A program made the position numbers and the translations under genes. From Mixta gaviniae (GTDB taxonomy: Bacteria; Pseudomonadota; Gammaproteobacteria; Enterobacterales; Enterobacteriaceae): a stretch of DNA of 64,000 bases. The DNA is taken from contig NZ_CP026377.1 in assembly GCF_002953195.1 (NCBI RefSeq), positions 1,116,001 to 1,180,000 on the forward strand. Reading direction: 5' to 3'. Of this stretch, positions 46,386 through 54,740 are shown in pieces. Below the pieces are notes generated by a model. That model worked only from the letters and a program-made list of their open reading frames with translations, did not search any database and was not told the origin of the DNA. Each line of letters begins with the position of its first letter. Position 1 is the first letter of the stretch.

Positions 46386-46410
46386 CGCCGGCGTTATCAG
46401 GACGCCGGCG
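46386..46410. repeat. GC palindrome between convergent genes
   Basis: CGCCGGCG-TTATCAGGA-CGCCGGCG is a perfect 8-bp inverted repeat in the 170-nt gap between the YeaR-like gene and the siderophore ATPase gene. No T-tract follows. It resembles REP-type intergenic palindromes. Confidence 0.6.
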
Positions 46411-46488
46411 GCGCCCTGATCTCCGCCTTGCCGCCGCGCCGGCTTTCAATATGCGCGTTCCCCTCTCATCGACCCGGCGAAAGCCGCG

Positions 46489-47253
46489 CTACGCCTGGCG
46501 ATAATAGATAGCGATATGCTGGCCGTGCAGCGTTTCAATATGCACTTTGGTATCGAAAATCGCTTCAATCACCTCGGGACGCATAATCTCCTGCGGCGTG
46601 CCGCGGTACAGCACCTCACCCTGTTTCATGGCGATAATGTGATCCGAGTAAGCCGAGGCGAAGTTAATGTCGTGGATCACCAGAATAATGGTTTTATGCA
46701 GCTCGTCCGCCGCGCGGCGCAGCTGTTTCATCATCGCCACGCTGTGCTTCATATCGAGATTGTTCAGCGGCTCGTCCAGCAGCACATAGTCAGTATTCTG
46801 GCACAGCACCATCGCCACGCAGGCGCGCTGGCGCTGGCCGCCGGAGAGCTGATCGAGATAGCGCGCGCGCAGCGGCAGCAGGTCGAGAAAATCCATCGCC
46901 GTTTCAATGTGCTGGCGATCCTCAGACGTTAGCCGTCCTTTGGACCAGGGATAGCGGCCAAAACCGACCAGGTCCTCCACCGTCAGGCGGCTGGTAAAGT
47001 GGTTCTCCTGACGCAGCACCGACAGCACCTTCGCCATCTGCTCGTCGGGGGTTTTCGCCACCTCCAGCCCGTTGACAAGGACGCTGCCGCTATCCGCCGT
47101 CAGCAGACGGCTGATCACTGAGAGCAGCGTTGATTTCCCCGCGCCGTTGGCGCCGATAATGGAGGTGATGCCGCCCACCGGAATCGATTCGGTAATGCGG
47201 TTCAGCACCGTCGTATTCTGATAGCTTTTACAGATCGCTTTTACTTCAATCAC
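46489..47253 (-). CDS. Siderophore ABC transporter ATPase (FepC/FatE type)
   Basis: The 254-residue ATPase has Walker A GANGAGKST, signature LSGGQRQRA, Walker B YVLLDEPLNNLD and switch His in LVIHDINFA. It resembles VctC/FatE/YclP ATPases that serve catecholate or petrobactin-type importers. The start is GTG at 47253, overlapping the upstream permease stop by GTGA. It is the last gene of the four-gene import operon, which is read away from the receptor gene. Confidence 0.9.
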   Translation of the reverse strand: MIEVKAICKSYQNTTVLNRITESIPVGGITSIIGANGAGKSTLLSVISRLLTADSGSVLVNGLEVAKTPDEQMAKVLSVLRQENHFTSRLTVEDLVGFGRYPWSKGRLTSEDRQHIETAMDFLDLLPLRARYLDQLSGGQRQRACVAMVLCQNTDYVLLDEPLNNLDMKHSVAMMKQLRRAADELHKTIILVIHDINFASAYSDHIIAMKQGEVLYRGTPQEIMRPEVIEAIFDTKVHIETLHGQHIAIYYRQA

Positions 47254-48254
47254 ACTGCCGCCTTTTTAATCAAAAACCAGAGGAACAGCGCGCCGCCGAC
47301 AAACTCGATTACCACCGACAGCGATCCCGCCATATGCAGCAGCCGCTCCAGAATCACCTGTCCGCCCACCAGTGTAATAATGCCGACCAGCACCACGCCG
47401 GGCAGCAGGTAGTGATGGCGATGCGAGCCGATCAGCTGATAAGTGAGGTTCGCCACTAGCAGGCCGAAGAAGGTGAGCGGCCCTACCAGCGCGGTAGAGA
47501 GCGCCACCAGCAGCGAAATCAGCAGTAAAACCAGCGTGACGCGCCGCCGCCACGGCACGCCCAGCCCTACCGAAATATCGCGCCCAAGCGCGATCACATC
47601 CAGGCTGTGGCGCATATGCCAGATAATGAATGCCGTTGCCAGCGTCGCCAGCGCCGCCAGCACGATAATCTCCGGCGCCGCGCGGGTGAAGGTGGCGAAA
47701 ATGCGGCTCTGCAAAATAGCGAACTCGCCCGGCTCCAGCAGGCGCTGCAGCAGCCCGGAAAGGCTGCGAAACAGCGTGCCGCACACCAGCCCCACCAGCA
47801 GCACGCTGTGCAGGTTGATGCCGACGCGCCCCAGCAGCCAGCGATAGAGAAAGGTGGAGAACAGAACCAGCAGCAGCGCCTCGCAAACAAACTGCCCGCT
47901 GACGCCGAGACGGCGCAGGCCGTTGGCGTCGATAAAGAAGATCAGCAGCGTCTGCAGCAGAATAAACAACGCCTCCAGCCCCATCACCGACGGTGTCAGG
48001 ATGCGGTTGTTGGTGACCGTCTGAAACAGCAGGGTGGCGACGCCAGAAGCGAAGGCGACCAGCAGCATGGTGGCGAGGATCATGGCGCGATGCGTCAGGA
48101 TATAGCCGATATTGCCGCTAAGGTTGATGGTCATAAACAGCGTGATGCACGCCAGCGCCAGCGCGCTGAGGCCCGCCAGCCGCCGCGCCGGGGTATCGAA
48201 ACGCGGGCGCAGGCCGCGCCGCGCCCGATGAGGAACCGGAGTATCAGCCTGCAT
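47250..48254 (-). CDS. Siderophore ABC transporter permease 2 (FecCD family)
   Basis: The 334-residue membrane protein has a basic N-terminal tail (RARRGLRPRFDTPARR) followed by 8-9 hydrophobic segments. The C-terminal part (TALVGPLTFFGLLVANLTYQLIGSHRHH) holds the FecCD coupling motif. It pairs with the preceding permease as a heterodimer. Its ATG overlaps the end of the first permease gene by 11 nt, and its end overlaps the ATPase start by four, so the operon is tightly coupled. Confidence 0.9.
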   Translation of the reverse strand: MQADTPVPHRARRGLRPRFDTPARRLAGLSALALACITLFMTINLSGNIGYILTHRAMILATMLLVAFASGVATLLFQTVTNNRILTPSVMGLEALFILLQTLLIFFIDANGLRRLGVSGQFVCEALLLVLFSTFLYRWLLGRVGINLHSVLLVGLVCGTLFRSLSGLLQRLLEPGEFAILQSRIFATFTRAAPEIIVLAALATLATAFIIWHMRHSLDVIALGRDISVGLGVPWRRRVTLVLLLISLLVALSTALVGPLTFFGLLVANLTYQLIGSHRHHYLLPGVVLVGIITLVGGQVILERLLHMAGSLSVVIEFVGGALFLWFLIKKAAV

Positions 48255-49203
48255 TGCGTTGGCTCCTTACAATCAACAGCAGAAAAACCGCCGCGCCCAG
48301 GCAGCCGAGGATCACGCTGACCGGGATCTCCCATGGAAAGCTGATCAGGCGGCCGATAATATCGCACAGCACCACCAGCCCGCCGCCGCACAGCGCTACC
48401 CAGGGGATAGTGCGGCGCAGGTTATCGCCCATCGTCATGCTCACCAGGTTGGGCACGATCAGCCCGAGGAAGGGCAGTACGCCCACCACCACAATCACCA
48501 CGCCGCTGATCAGCGCGATAATCGCCATACCGATAAACACCACGCGGCGATAGTTCAGCCCGACGTTAACGGCGAACTCGCGCCCCATGCCGGCGACGGT
48601 AAAGCGGTCGGCGATGATGCAGGCCAGCAGCGTCAGCAGGCCGGTAAGCCACAGCAGTTCATAGCGGCCCTGCAGCACGCCGGAAAAGTCGCCCGATTCC
48701 CAGCTGCCCAGCGACTGCAGCAGATCGAACTCCATCGCCAGAAAGGTGGTCACCGCGCTGAAGATCGCGCCGAGCATAATGCCGGTCAGCGGCACCATCA
48801 GCGGCGTTTTAATACGCATACGCTGCAGCACCAGCAGAAACAGGCCGGTGCCGAGCAGCGCGAACAGCGTGGCGACCGCCATCTTCACCATCACCGGCGC
48901 GGCGGGATAGACGATCATCACCAGCAGCAGGCCGAGGCTGGCCGATTGCGTGGTGCCGGCGATAGACGGCTCCACAAAGCGGTTCTGCGTCAGCATCTGC
49001 ATAATCAGCCCGGCGACGCTGACCGCGCTACCTGCCAGCAGCAGGGCGAGGGTGCGCGGCACGCGGCTGATAAAGAAGACGTCGCGCAGCTCCGCATCAT
49101 GCCACAGCGTGGTCATCGTCAGCGGACTGACGCCGACGAACAGGCTCCAGAACATCAGGCCCAGCAGAACCGCCAGGCCTGCGGCGAAAAGATATCGCGT
49201 CAT
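48244..49203 (-). CDS. Siderophore ABC transporter permease 1 (FecCD family)
   Basis: The 319-residue membrane protein has about nine hydrophobic segments. Family motifs include ISRVPRTLALLLAGSAVSVAG near residue 45 and PFLGLIVPNLVSMTMGDNLRR near residue 250. It resembles VctD/FatD/YclN. It starts 7 nt after the binding-protein stop and overlaps the second permease by 11 nt. It forms half of the inner-membrane channel for the ferric siderophore. Confidence 0.9.
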   Translation of the reverse strand: MTRYLFAAGLAVLLGLMFWSLFVGVSPLTMTTLWHDAELRDVFFISRVPRTLALLLAGSAVSVAGLIMQMLTQNRFVEPSIAGTTQSASLGLLLVMIVYPAAPVMVKMAVATLFALLGTGLFLLVLQRMRIKTPLMVPLTGIMLGAIFSAVTTFLAMEFDLLQSLGSWESGDFSGVLQGRYELLWLTGLLTLLACIIADRFTVAGMGREFAVNVGLNYRRVVFIGMAIIALISGVVIVVVGVLPFLGLIVPNLVSMTMGDNLRRTIPWVALCGGGLVVLCDIIGRLISFPWEIPVSVILGCLGAAVFLLLIVRSQRNAG

Positions 49204-49210
49204 GATGCGA

Positions 49211-50164
49211 TTACTGCGCCGGTTTGGCGTTATCCAGCGCGGCGCTGACGTTATCCATCAGGCGGCTGTAGCTCTGAATGCCGCCGGCGATATAGAGCGA
49301 GGCGGAATCGAGGTAGACGATATGTTTGTTCTGCCAGGCGTTGGTTTTCTGGATCAGCGCGTTATCCAGCACCTGCTGCGCCGACTGGCCTTCAGCGCGA
49401 CCGATGGCGCTGTCGCGGTCCAGCACAAACAGCCAGTCCGGGTTGACGTTCATAATAAATTCAGAAGTGACGACGTTGCCGTGCTTGCCTGCCTGGCTGA
49501 AGGTGGCGGCCGGCTGGAAACCGAGCGCATCAAAGATAAAGCCGAAGCGCGAGCCGGGGGCGTAAGCGGACATTTTGCCGCCGCTGACCATTATCACCAT
49601 CGCCTTGCCGGCGTGCTGGCTACGGTCGCGCAGCGCGGCGATTTTGGCGTCAAACGCGTCGGTCAGGGTTTTCGCTTCCGCCTGTTTGCCGAAGATCTCG
49701 CCCAGCTGCTGTACGCGCTGGATCAGGCTCTGCGTGAACTGTTTCGGATCGACATCCAGCGCAATGGTTGGCGCAATGGCGCTGAGCTTATCGTAAGCGT
49801 CATGCGCGCGGCCGCCGGCAATAATCAGGTCCGGTTTCGCGTTGCTGATCGCCTCATAGTCAGGCTCAAACAGCGTGCCGGCGTTCATATACTCCTCGCC
49901 CTGATATTTCGCCAGGAAAGCGGGCAGGTGGGCGCTGTTTTTCGGTACGCCGGCCACCGGAATGTGCAGCGCATCAAGGTTATCCAGCGTGGCGGGATTC
50001 AGCACAATCACCTGCTGCGGCGATGATGGAACGGCGGTGGTTCCCTGCGCATGTTCCACGTTGCGCGCAGAGGCGGAGGCAGTTTGGGCGCTGGAGTCAT
50101 CACATCCGGTCAGCGCGAGAGCGGCGGCAAGCAGCGAGGCGGTAAAAACGGCAGATAGGCGCAT
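49211..50164 (-). CDS. Siderophore-binding lipoprotein of the ABC importer (FatB/VctP type)
   Basis: The 317-residue protein has a lipoprotein signal (MRLSAVFTASLLAAALALTG then Cys) and a class III periplasmic binding fold (PQQVIVLNPATLDNLDALHI; PDLIIAGGRAHDAYDKLSAI). It resembles VctP/FatB/YclQ, which bind catecholate or mixed-ligand ferric siderophores. The start is the ATG at 50164 with an AGGAGA site; the 58-codon longer frame crosses the regulatory region and is rejected. It is the first gene of the importer operon, divergent from the receptor, and a Fur-like box lies upstream. Confidence 0.9.
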   Translation of the reverse strand: MRLSAVFTASLLAAALALTGCDDSSAQTASASARNVEHAQGTTAVPSSPQQVIVLNPATLDNLDALHIPVAGVPKNSAHLPAFLAKYQGEEYMNAGTLFEPDYEAISNAKPDLIIAGGRAHDAYDKLSAIAPTIALDVDPKQFTQSLIQRVQQLGEIFGKQAEAKTLTDAFDAKIAALRDRSQHAGKAMVIMVSGGKMSAYAPGSRFGFIFDALGFQPAATFSQAGKHGNVVTSEFIMNVNPDWLFVLDRDSAIGRAEGQSAQQVLDNALIQKTNAWQNKHIVYLDSASLYIAGGIQSYSRLMDNVSAALDNAKPAQ

Positions 50165-50204
50165 TTTCTCTCCTGAAAATGTTAACAGACACAGGCTAAT
50201 CGTT

Positions 50205-50223
50205 AATGCATATGATTCGCATT
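50205..50223. promoter_or_regulatory. Possible Fur box for the importer operon
   Basis: AATGCATATGATTCGCATT contains the typical GATTCGCATT half and lies 41 nt upstream of the binding-protein start. The match to the 19-bp consensus is only partial. Confidence 0.45.
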
Positions 50224-50457
50224 CTTGATGCGGCGCGCAAATCATACCTGCGTTGCGCCACCTTGAACAGCGTTCTGTCATCCCCTGTGTCGCGATGAAA
50301 ATTGCAGAATTGGGCAAGGTGGTCACAGGGAAGCTCACAGGATATTTATTTAATTCTTTGATTTATAAGTGTTTATTAAAATAACCTGCGCATATTGCAC
50401 TTTCGCGGCGAAGTAAATGTGGAGATTTTGTGGAGATTGACCTGGGTCAGGTGTAAT

Positions 50458-50476
50458 CGAAATAATAATCGTTATC
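50458..50476. promoter_or_regulatory. Fur box for the TonB-dependent receptor
   Basis: CGAAATAATAATCGTTATC matches the Fur consensus GATAATGATAATCATTATC at 14 of 19 positions. It lies 46 nt before the receptor ATG, in a position to block its promoter under iron-replete conditions. Confidence 0.68.
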
Positions 50477-50521
50477 ATATCGGCCTGACATACTCGTACA
50501 CATTTATCAGGGATTAGTAGC

Positions 50522-52705
50522 ATGATTCATACAAAGTCTTTCAAAATGCGTCCTTGCGCATGGCTGCTGCTGCTTGGCGTTCACGGCGCGGCGCTGGCCG
50601 ATGGCGGGGTACCAGAAGACGGCGTGATGACGGTGCGGGCGACGGCGGAAGAAGAACTTAAACAGCAGCCCGGCGTCTCGATTATCACTGCTAAAGACAT
50701 TGAAAAAAGCCCGCCGGTTAACGATCTCTCCGACATCATCCGCAAAATGCCCGGCGTCAACCTTACCGGCAACAGCGCTTCCGGTAGCCGCGGCAACAAC
50801 CGTCAGATTGATATTCGCGGCATGGGGCCGGAAAACACCCTGATCTTAATTGACGGCGTGCCGACCACCTCGCGCAACGCGGTGCGCTACAGCTGGCGCG
50901 GCGAACGCGATACGCGCGGCGATAGCAACTGGGTGCCGCCGGAGATGGTTGACCGCATCGAAGTGCTGCGCGGCCCGGCGGCGGCGCGCTACGGCTCCGG
51001 CGCAGCGGGCGGGGTGATCAATATCATTACCAAACGGCCGACCAACGACTGGCACGGTAGCCTGTCGCTGTTCACCAACCAGCCGGAAGATGATAAAGAG
51101 GGGGCCACCAAACGTGCCAACTTTAGCCTTAGCGGGCCGCTGGCAGGCGACGCGCTTACCATGCGCCTCTACGGCAATATCAATAAAACCGATGCCGACG
51201 CCTGGGATATCAACAACGCGCAGAATGGCTCATATGCCGCCGGCCGCGAAGGGGTGCGTAATAAAGATATTAACGGCGTGGTCTCCTGGAAGCTGACGCC
51301 GACGCAGATCGTCGATTTCAGCTACGGCTACAGCCGCCAGGGCAATATCTACGCGGGCGACACCCAGTACAGTAACAGTAACGTCAGCCCTGGCGACCGC
51401 ATCGCCAGCCTCTACGGTCATGAAACCAACCGTATGTACCGCCAGTCTTACGGCATCACCCATAACGGCATTTGGGAGTGGGGCCAGTCGAAACTGGGCT
51501 TCTGGTATGAGAAGACCAACAACACCCGGCTGGGCGAAGGGGCGGGCGGTAAAGTTGAAGGGATGATCAACAGCGACAAATACCTGACCAGCCGCCTGAA
51601 AAACTACCGCGCCACCGGTGAAATCGTCATGCCGCTCGATCTGCTGGTGGAGCAGAACGTCACGCTGGGCGCGGAGTGGAACCGCGAAGAGCTGAACGAT
51701 CCCGCCTCGATGGCGATGGTGGACGCCGGTAATATCGATGTCGGCGGCGTTTCCGGTAATCCGGCCCAGCGCAGCAGCAAAAACAGCGCCGATTTAAGCG
51801 CCTTCTATATTGAGGACAATATCGAGCCGCTGCCGGGCACCGCGCTGATCCCCGGCCTGCGTCTGGATCACCACAGCAAGTTCGGCAATAACTGGAGCCC
51901 AAGCCTGAACCTCTCTCAGGAGCTGAGCGACAGTATCAAGCTGAAGGCGGGCATCGCGCGCGTGTTTAAAGCGCCGAACCTCTATCAGTCCAGCGAAGGC
52001 TATCTGCTCTCTACCCGAGGCAACGGCTGTCCGTTAGGTATTTCTGAGAAATGCTACCTGATGGGCAGCGATAATCTTGATCCGGAAGTGAGCATTAACA
52101 AAGAGATCGGCCTGCAGTTCAGCCATCAGGGCTATGATGCCGGCATCACCTGGTTCCGCAACGATTACAAAAATAAAATCGTTTCCGGCACCGATCTGGT
52201 GGGCGAAACCGCTGACGGGTATCACGTACTGCGCTGGGAAAACGGCGGCAAGGCGGTGGTGGAAGGGCTGGAGGGCAATCTGCTGATCCCGCTGGTGAAA
52301 GATACGCTCACCTGGCGCACCAACGTAACCTGGATGATCACCTCAGAAGATAAGGATACCGGCAATCCGCTGTCGATTATCCCGAAATATACCATCAACA
52401 ACATGCTGGATTATCAGGTGACCGACAAGCTTTCCGCCACCGTCAACTGGACGCTGTATGGCCGCCAGAAGCCACGCCACTATGCGGAAATCAACAAAGA
52501 GAACAAAGAAGGCATGTCAGATAAAGAGGTCGGCGCCTATTCCGTGGTCGGGCTGAACCTCAACTACGATCTGATGAAAGATCTGCGCCTGAACGCCGGC
52601 GTCAGCAACCTGCTTGATAAGCGCGTCTACCGTGAAAACGACGGCGCCTCAACCTACAACGAGCCGGGTCGCGCTTATTACGCCGGCGTCACCCTGTCAT
52701 TCTGA
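50522..52705 (+). CDS. FepA-family TonB-dependent catecholate siderophore receptor
   Basis: The 727-residue outer-membrane receptor has a signal peptide (ending near GAALA-DGG), a TonB-box-like segment (DGVMTVRA), a plug domain (NNRQIDIRGMGPENTLILID; RGERDTRGDSNWVPPEMVDR, near-identical to FepA/PfeA), a 22-strand barrel and a terminal aromatic residue (YYAGVTLSF). The FepA-type plug argues for enterobactin-like ferric catecholates. It is divergent from a FatB/VctP-type importer instead of fepBCDG, so the natural ligand may be a different catecholate. No siderophore synthesis gene is in the window. Confidence 0.9.
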   Translation: MIHTKSFKMRPCAWLLLLGVHGAALADGGVPEDGVMTVRATAEEELKQQPGVSIITAKDIEKSPPVNDLSDIIRKMPGVNLTGNSASGSRGNNRQIDIRGMGPENTLILIDGVPTTSRNAVRYSWRGERDTRGDSNWVPPEMVDRIEVLRGPAAARYGSGAAGGVINIITKRPTNDWHGSLSLFTNQPEDDKEGATKRANFSLSGPLAGDALTMRLYGNINKTDADAWDINNAQNGSYAAGREGVRNKDINGVVSWKLTPTQIVDFSYGYSRQGNIYAGDTQYSNSNVSPGDRIASLYGHETNRMYRQSYGITHNGIWEWGQSKLGFWYEKTNNTRLGEGAGGKVEGMINSDKYLTSRLKNYRATGEIVMPLDLLVEQNVTLGAEWNREELNDPASMAMVDAGNIDVGGVSGNPAQRSSKNSADLSAFYIEDNIEPLPGTALIPGLRLDHHSKFGNNWSPSLNLSQELSDSIKLKAGIARVFKAPNLYQSSEGYLLSTRGNGCPLGISEKCYLMGSDNLDPEVSINKEIGLQFSHQGYDAGITWFRNDYKNKIVSGTDLVGETADGYHVLRWENGGKAVVEGLEGNLLIPLVKDTLTWRTNVTWMITSEDKDTGNPLSIIPKYTINNMLDYQVTDKLSATVNWTLYGRQKPRHYAEINKENKEGMSDKEVGAYSVVGLNLNYDLMKDLRLNAGVSNLLDKRVYRENDGASTYNEPGRAYYAGVTLSF

Positions 52706-52721
52706 TAACGCGCAATAAGAT

Positions 52722-52752
52722 AAAAAAGGCCTGCGTCATGCGGGCCTTTTTA
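52722..52752 (+). terminator. Terminator of the receptor gene
   Basis: AAAAAAGGCCTGC-GTCAT-GCGGGCCTTTTTA forms a stem of about ten pairs (including a G-T pair) with A and T tracts, 17 nt after the receptor stop. Confidence 0.82.
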
Positions 52753-53057
52753 GTTGTTACCCTGACAGCAGCGCGGCTGAATTAAATCAAATAATTTAAC
52801 GCAGTTATTATTTCGCCACTGGCGCAAAGGCGCAGGCTATGCGTCTGGCTAACGTTAATGGCGCTTACCGTACAGAAAAAATAACGCCGACCCGCTTAAA
52901 AAGGCGCAAATTTGCATTAAGGAAGCGTTTATTTTTTCCGGTAAAGCAAATTAATAACGCTTTCTCGTTTTTTCATCGTCGCATGAAACTTTAATTGTTT
53001 AGCTGTTATTCTGTGCCGCAATCATTCTAAGATTAATCTTATTCAAATAATTGACTC
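52753..53057. other. AT-rich gap before the two-partner secretion operon
   Basis: This 305-nt stretch is clearly more AT-rich than its surroundings, especially after 52890. It presumably holds the tpsBA promoter. No ORF, operator or stable hairpin is convincing. Confidence 0.45.
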
Positions 53058-54728
53058 ATGATGATGGCACAGACAGGGAAGTATCTGCTGCTGGCGGCGC
53101 TGCTGCTGGGGTATCAGGCAGAGGCCGCGCCGCTTTCGCCGGCGGATCGCAATCAGGTTCAGCTTGAGCAGCAGCAGCGGCTGGAACAGAACCAGCAGCA
53201 GCGTGACGAGCTGCAGCGCAGCGTCGATACGCGGCTTCCCGCCAGCCCAACGCCCGCCGGCGAGCAGGGCGGTTGCGTCACCGTCACGCACATCACCATT
53301 GACCAGGCCACGCTGCTGAGCGAACGCGATAAACAGCGTCTTTCAGCGCCTTATTCTGGCCGCTGTCTCGGCATTGCGCAAATTAATCAGATAACGCGCG
53401 ATATTTCCCAGTGGTATATCAGCCGCGGCTACATTACCAGCCGGGCGTTTATTACCGAACAGAGCCTTGCCGATGGCCAGCTGCATATTATCGTGCTGGA
53501 AGGGAAACTGCAGGCGATACATCTGCAGGGCGCATCGGCGCGTCAGCTGCGTATGGCGTTTCCCGGCCTGATCGGGCGCGTGCTGAACCTGCGCGATATT
53601 GAACAGGGCATGGAGCAAATCAATCGGCTGCGCGCCCGTCCGGTGCAGATTGAGATCCAGCCCGGCGATAATCCCGGCTACTCCATTGTCAATTTAACCG
53701 CCACGCCGGAATTTCCGCTGACCACTGCGCTGGGCTTTGATAATAGCGGGCAGAAAAGCACCGGTGTCGGGCAGCTTAACGGCTCCCTGACCGCCAACAA
53801 CCTGCTGGGCCTGGCGGACAAATGGTTTATCGGCGGCGGCCGCAGCAGTGCCTTTTCCCACGCGCGCGATGCGCAAAATTTCCAGGCGGGCGTCAGCGTA
53901 CCCTATGGCTACGGCCTGCTGGATTACAGCTACAGCTGGAGCGACTATCGCAGCACCATCGATAACAACGGCTTCAACTGGCTTTCGCACGGCGACAGCC
54001 AGTCCCATCGTCTGAACGCTTCCTGGGTGCTGTTTCGCAACGGCGATATCAAAACCGGCGTAATGGCGGGCCTTAGCCAGCACACCAGCCATAACTGGCT
54101 TAACGATACCTTACTGCGCAGCAGCAGCCGTCGCCTTACCAGCGTTCAGTTTGGCATTAACCACACGCAAAAAATGGCGGGCGGCGTCGCCACGCTGAAC
54201 CCGGTTTTCAGCCGCGGCATGCCGTGGTTCGACGCCGAACATGACGCCGGCAAACGTGGCGATCTGCCGAAGGCGGAATTCCGTAAATGGAGCCTGAGCG
54301 CCAGTTTCCAGCGGCCGCTTACCCAGGATCTCTGGTGGCTGACCAGCGCCTATGGCCAGTGGTCGCCCGACCGGCTCTACGGCAGCGAGCGCCTGACGTT
54401 GGGCGGCGACGGATCGGTACGCGGTTTTAAAGAGCAGTATCTTTCCGGCGACAACGGCGGCTACTGGCGCAACGAACTCAACTACACCCTGACCACGCTG
54501 CCGCTTATCGGCCAGATCGACGCTACGCTGGCGCTGGACGGCGGCTGGCTGCAGAAAGACGCGCAGGACCCGTGGGCCGCCGGCACGCTGTGGGGCGGCG
54601 CTGTCGGGCTGGGCAGCCGCGGTCGCTATGTTTCCACCGCCTTTACCCTTGGCATGCCGGTCAGCTACCCCGACTGGCTGGGGCCGGATCGGCTCACCAT
54701 CAACTACCGGATAGCAATCGTATTTTAA
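53058..54728 (+). CDS. Two-partner secretion outer-membrane transporter (CdiB/ShlB/FhaC family)
   Basis: The 556-residue protein has a signal peptide (ending near QAEA-APLS), a Gln-rich linker (QLEQQQRLEQNQQQRDELQR), POTRA domains (about 70-235; VTHITIDQATLLSERD, GYITSRAFITEQSLADG) and a 16-strand barrel with the loop 6 motif GSVRGFKEQ. It exports the exoprotein encoded 12 nt downstream. The first of three consecutive in-frame ATGs is used. Length is the same as ShlB-type transporters (about 557). Confidence 0.92.
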   Translation: MMMAQTGKYLLLAALLLGYQAEAAPLSPADRNQVQLEQQQRLEQNQQQRDELQRSVDTRLPASPTPAGEQGGCVTVTHITIDQATLLSERDKQRLSAPYSGRCLGIAQINQITRDISQWYISRGYITSRAFITEQSLADGQLHIIVLEGKLQAIHLQGASARQLRMAFPGLIGRVLNLRDIEQGMEQINRLRARPVQIEIQPGDNPGYSIVNLTATPEFPLTTALGFDNSGQKSTGVGQLNGSLTANNLLGLADKWFIGGGRSSAFSHARDAQNFQAGVSVPYGYGLLDYSYSWSDYRSTIDNNGFNWLSHGDSQSHRLNASWVLFRNGDIKTGVMAGLSQHTSHNWLNDTLLRSSSRRLTSVQFGINHTQKMAGGVATLNPVFSRGMPWFDAEHDAGKRGDLPKAEFRKWSLSASFQRPLTQDLWWLTSAYGQWSPDRLYGSERLTLGGDGSVRGFKEQYLSGDNGGYWRNELNYTLTTLPLIGQIDATLALDGGWLQKDAQDPWAAGTLWGGAVGLGSRGRYVSTAFTLGMPVSYPDWLGPDRLTINYRIAIVF

Positions 54729-54740
54729 GAGGCAGCGATT

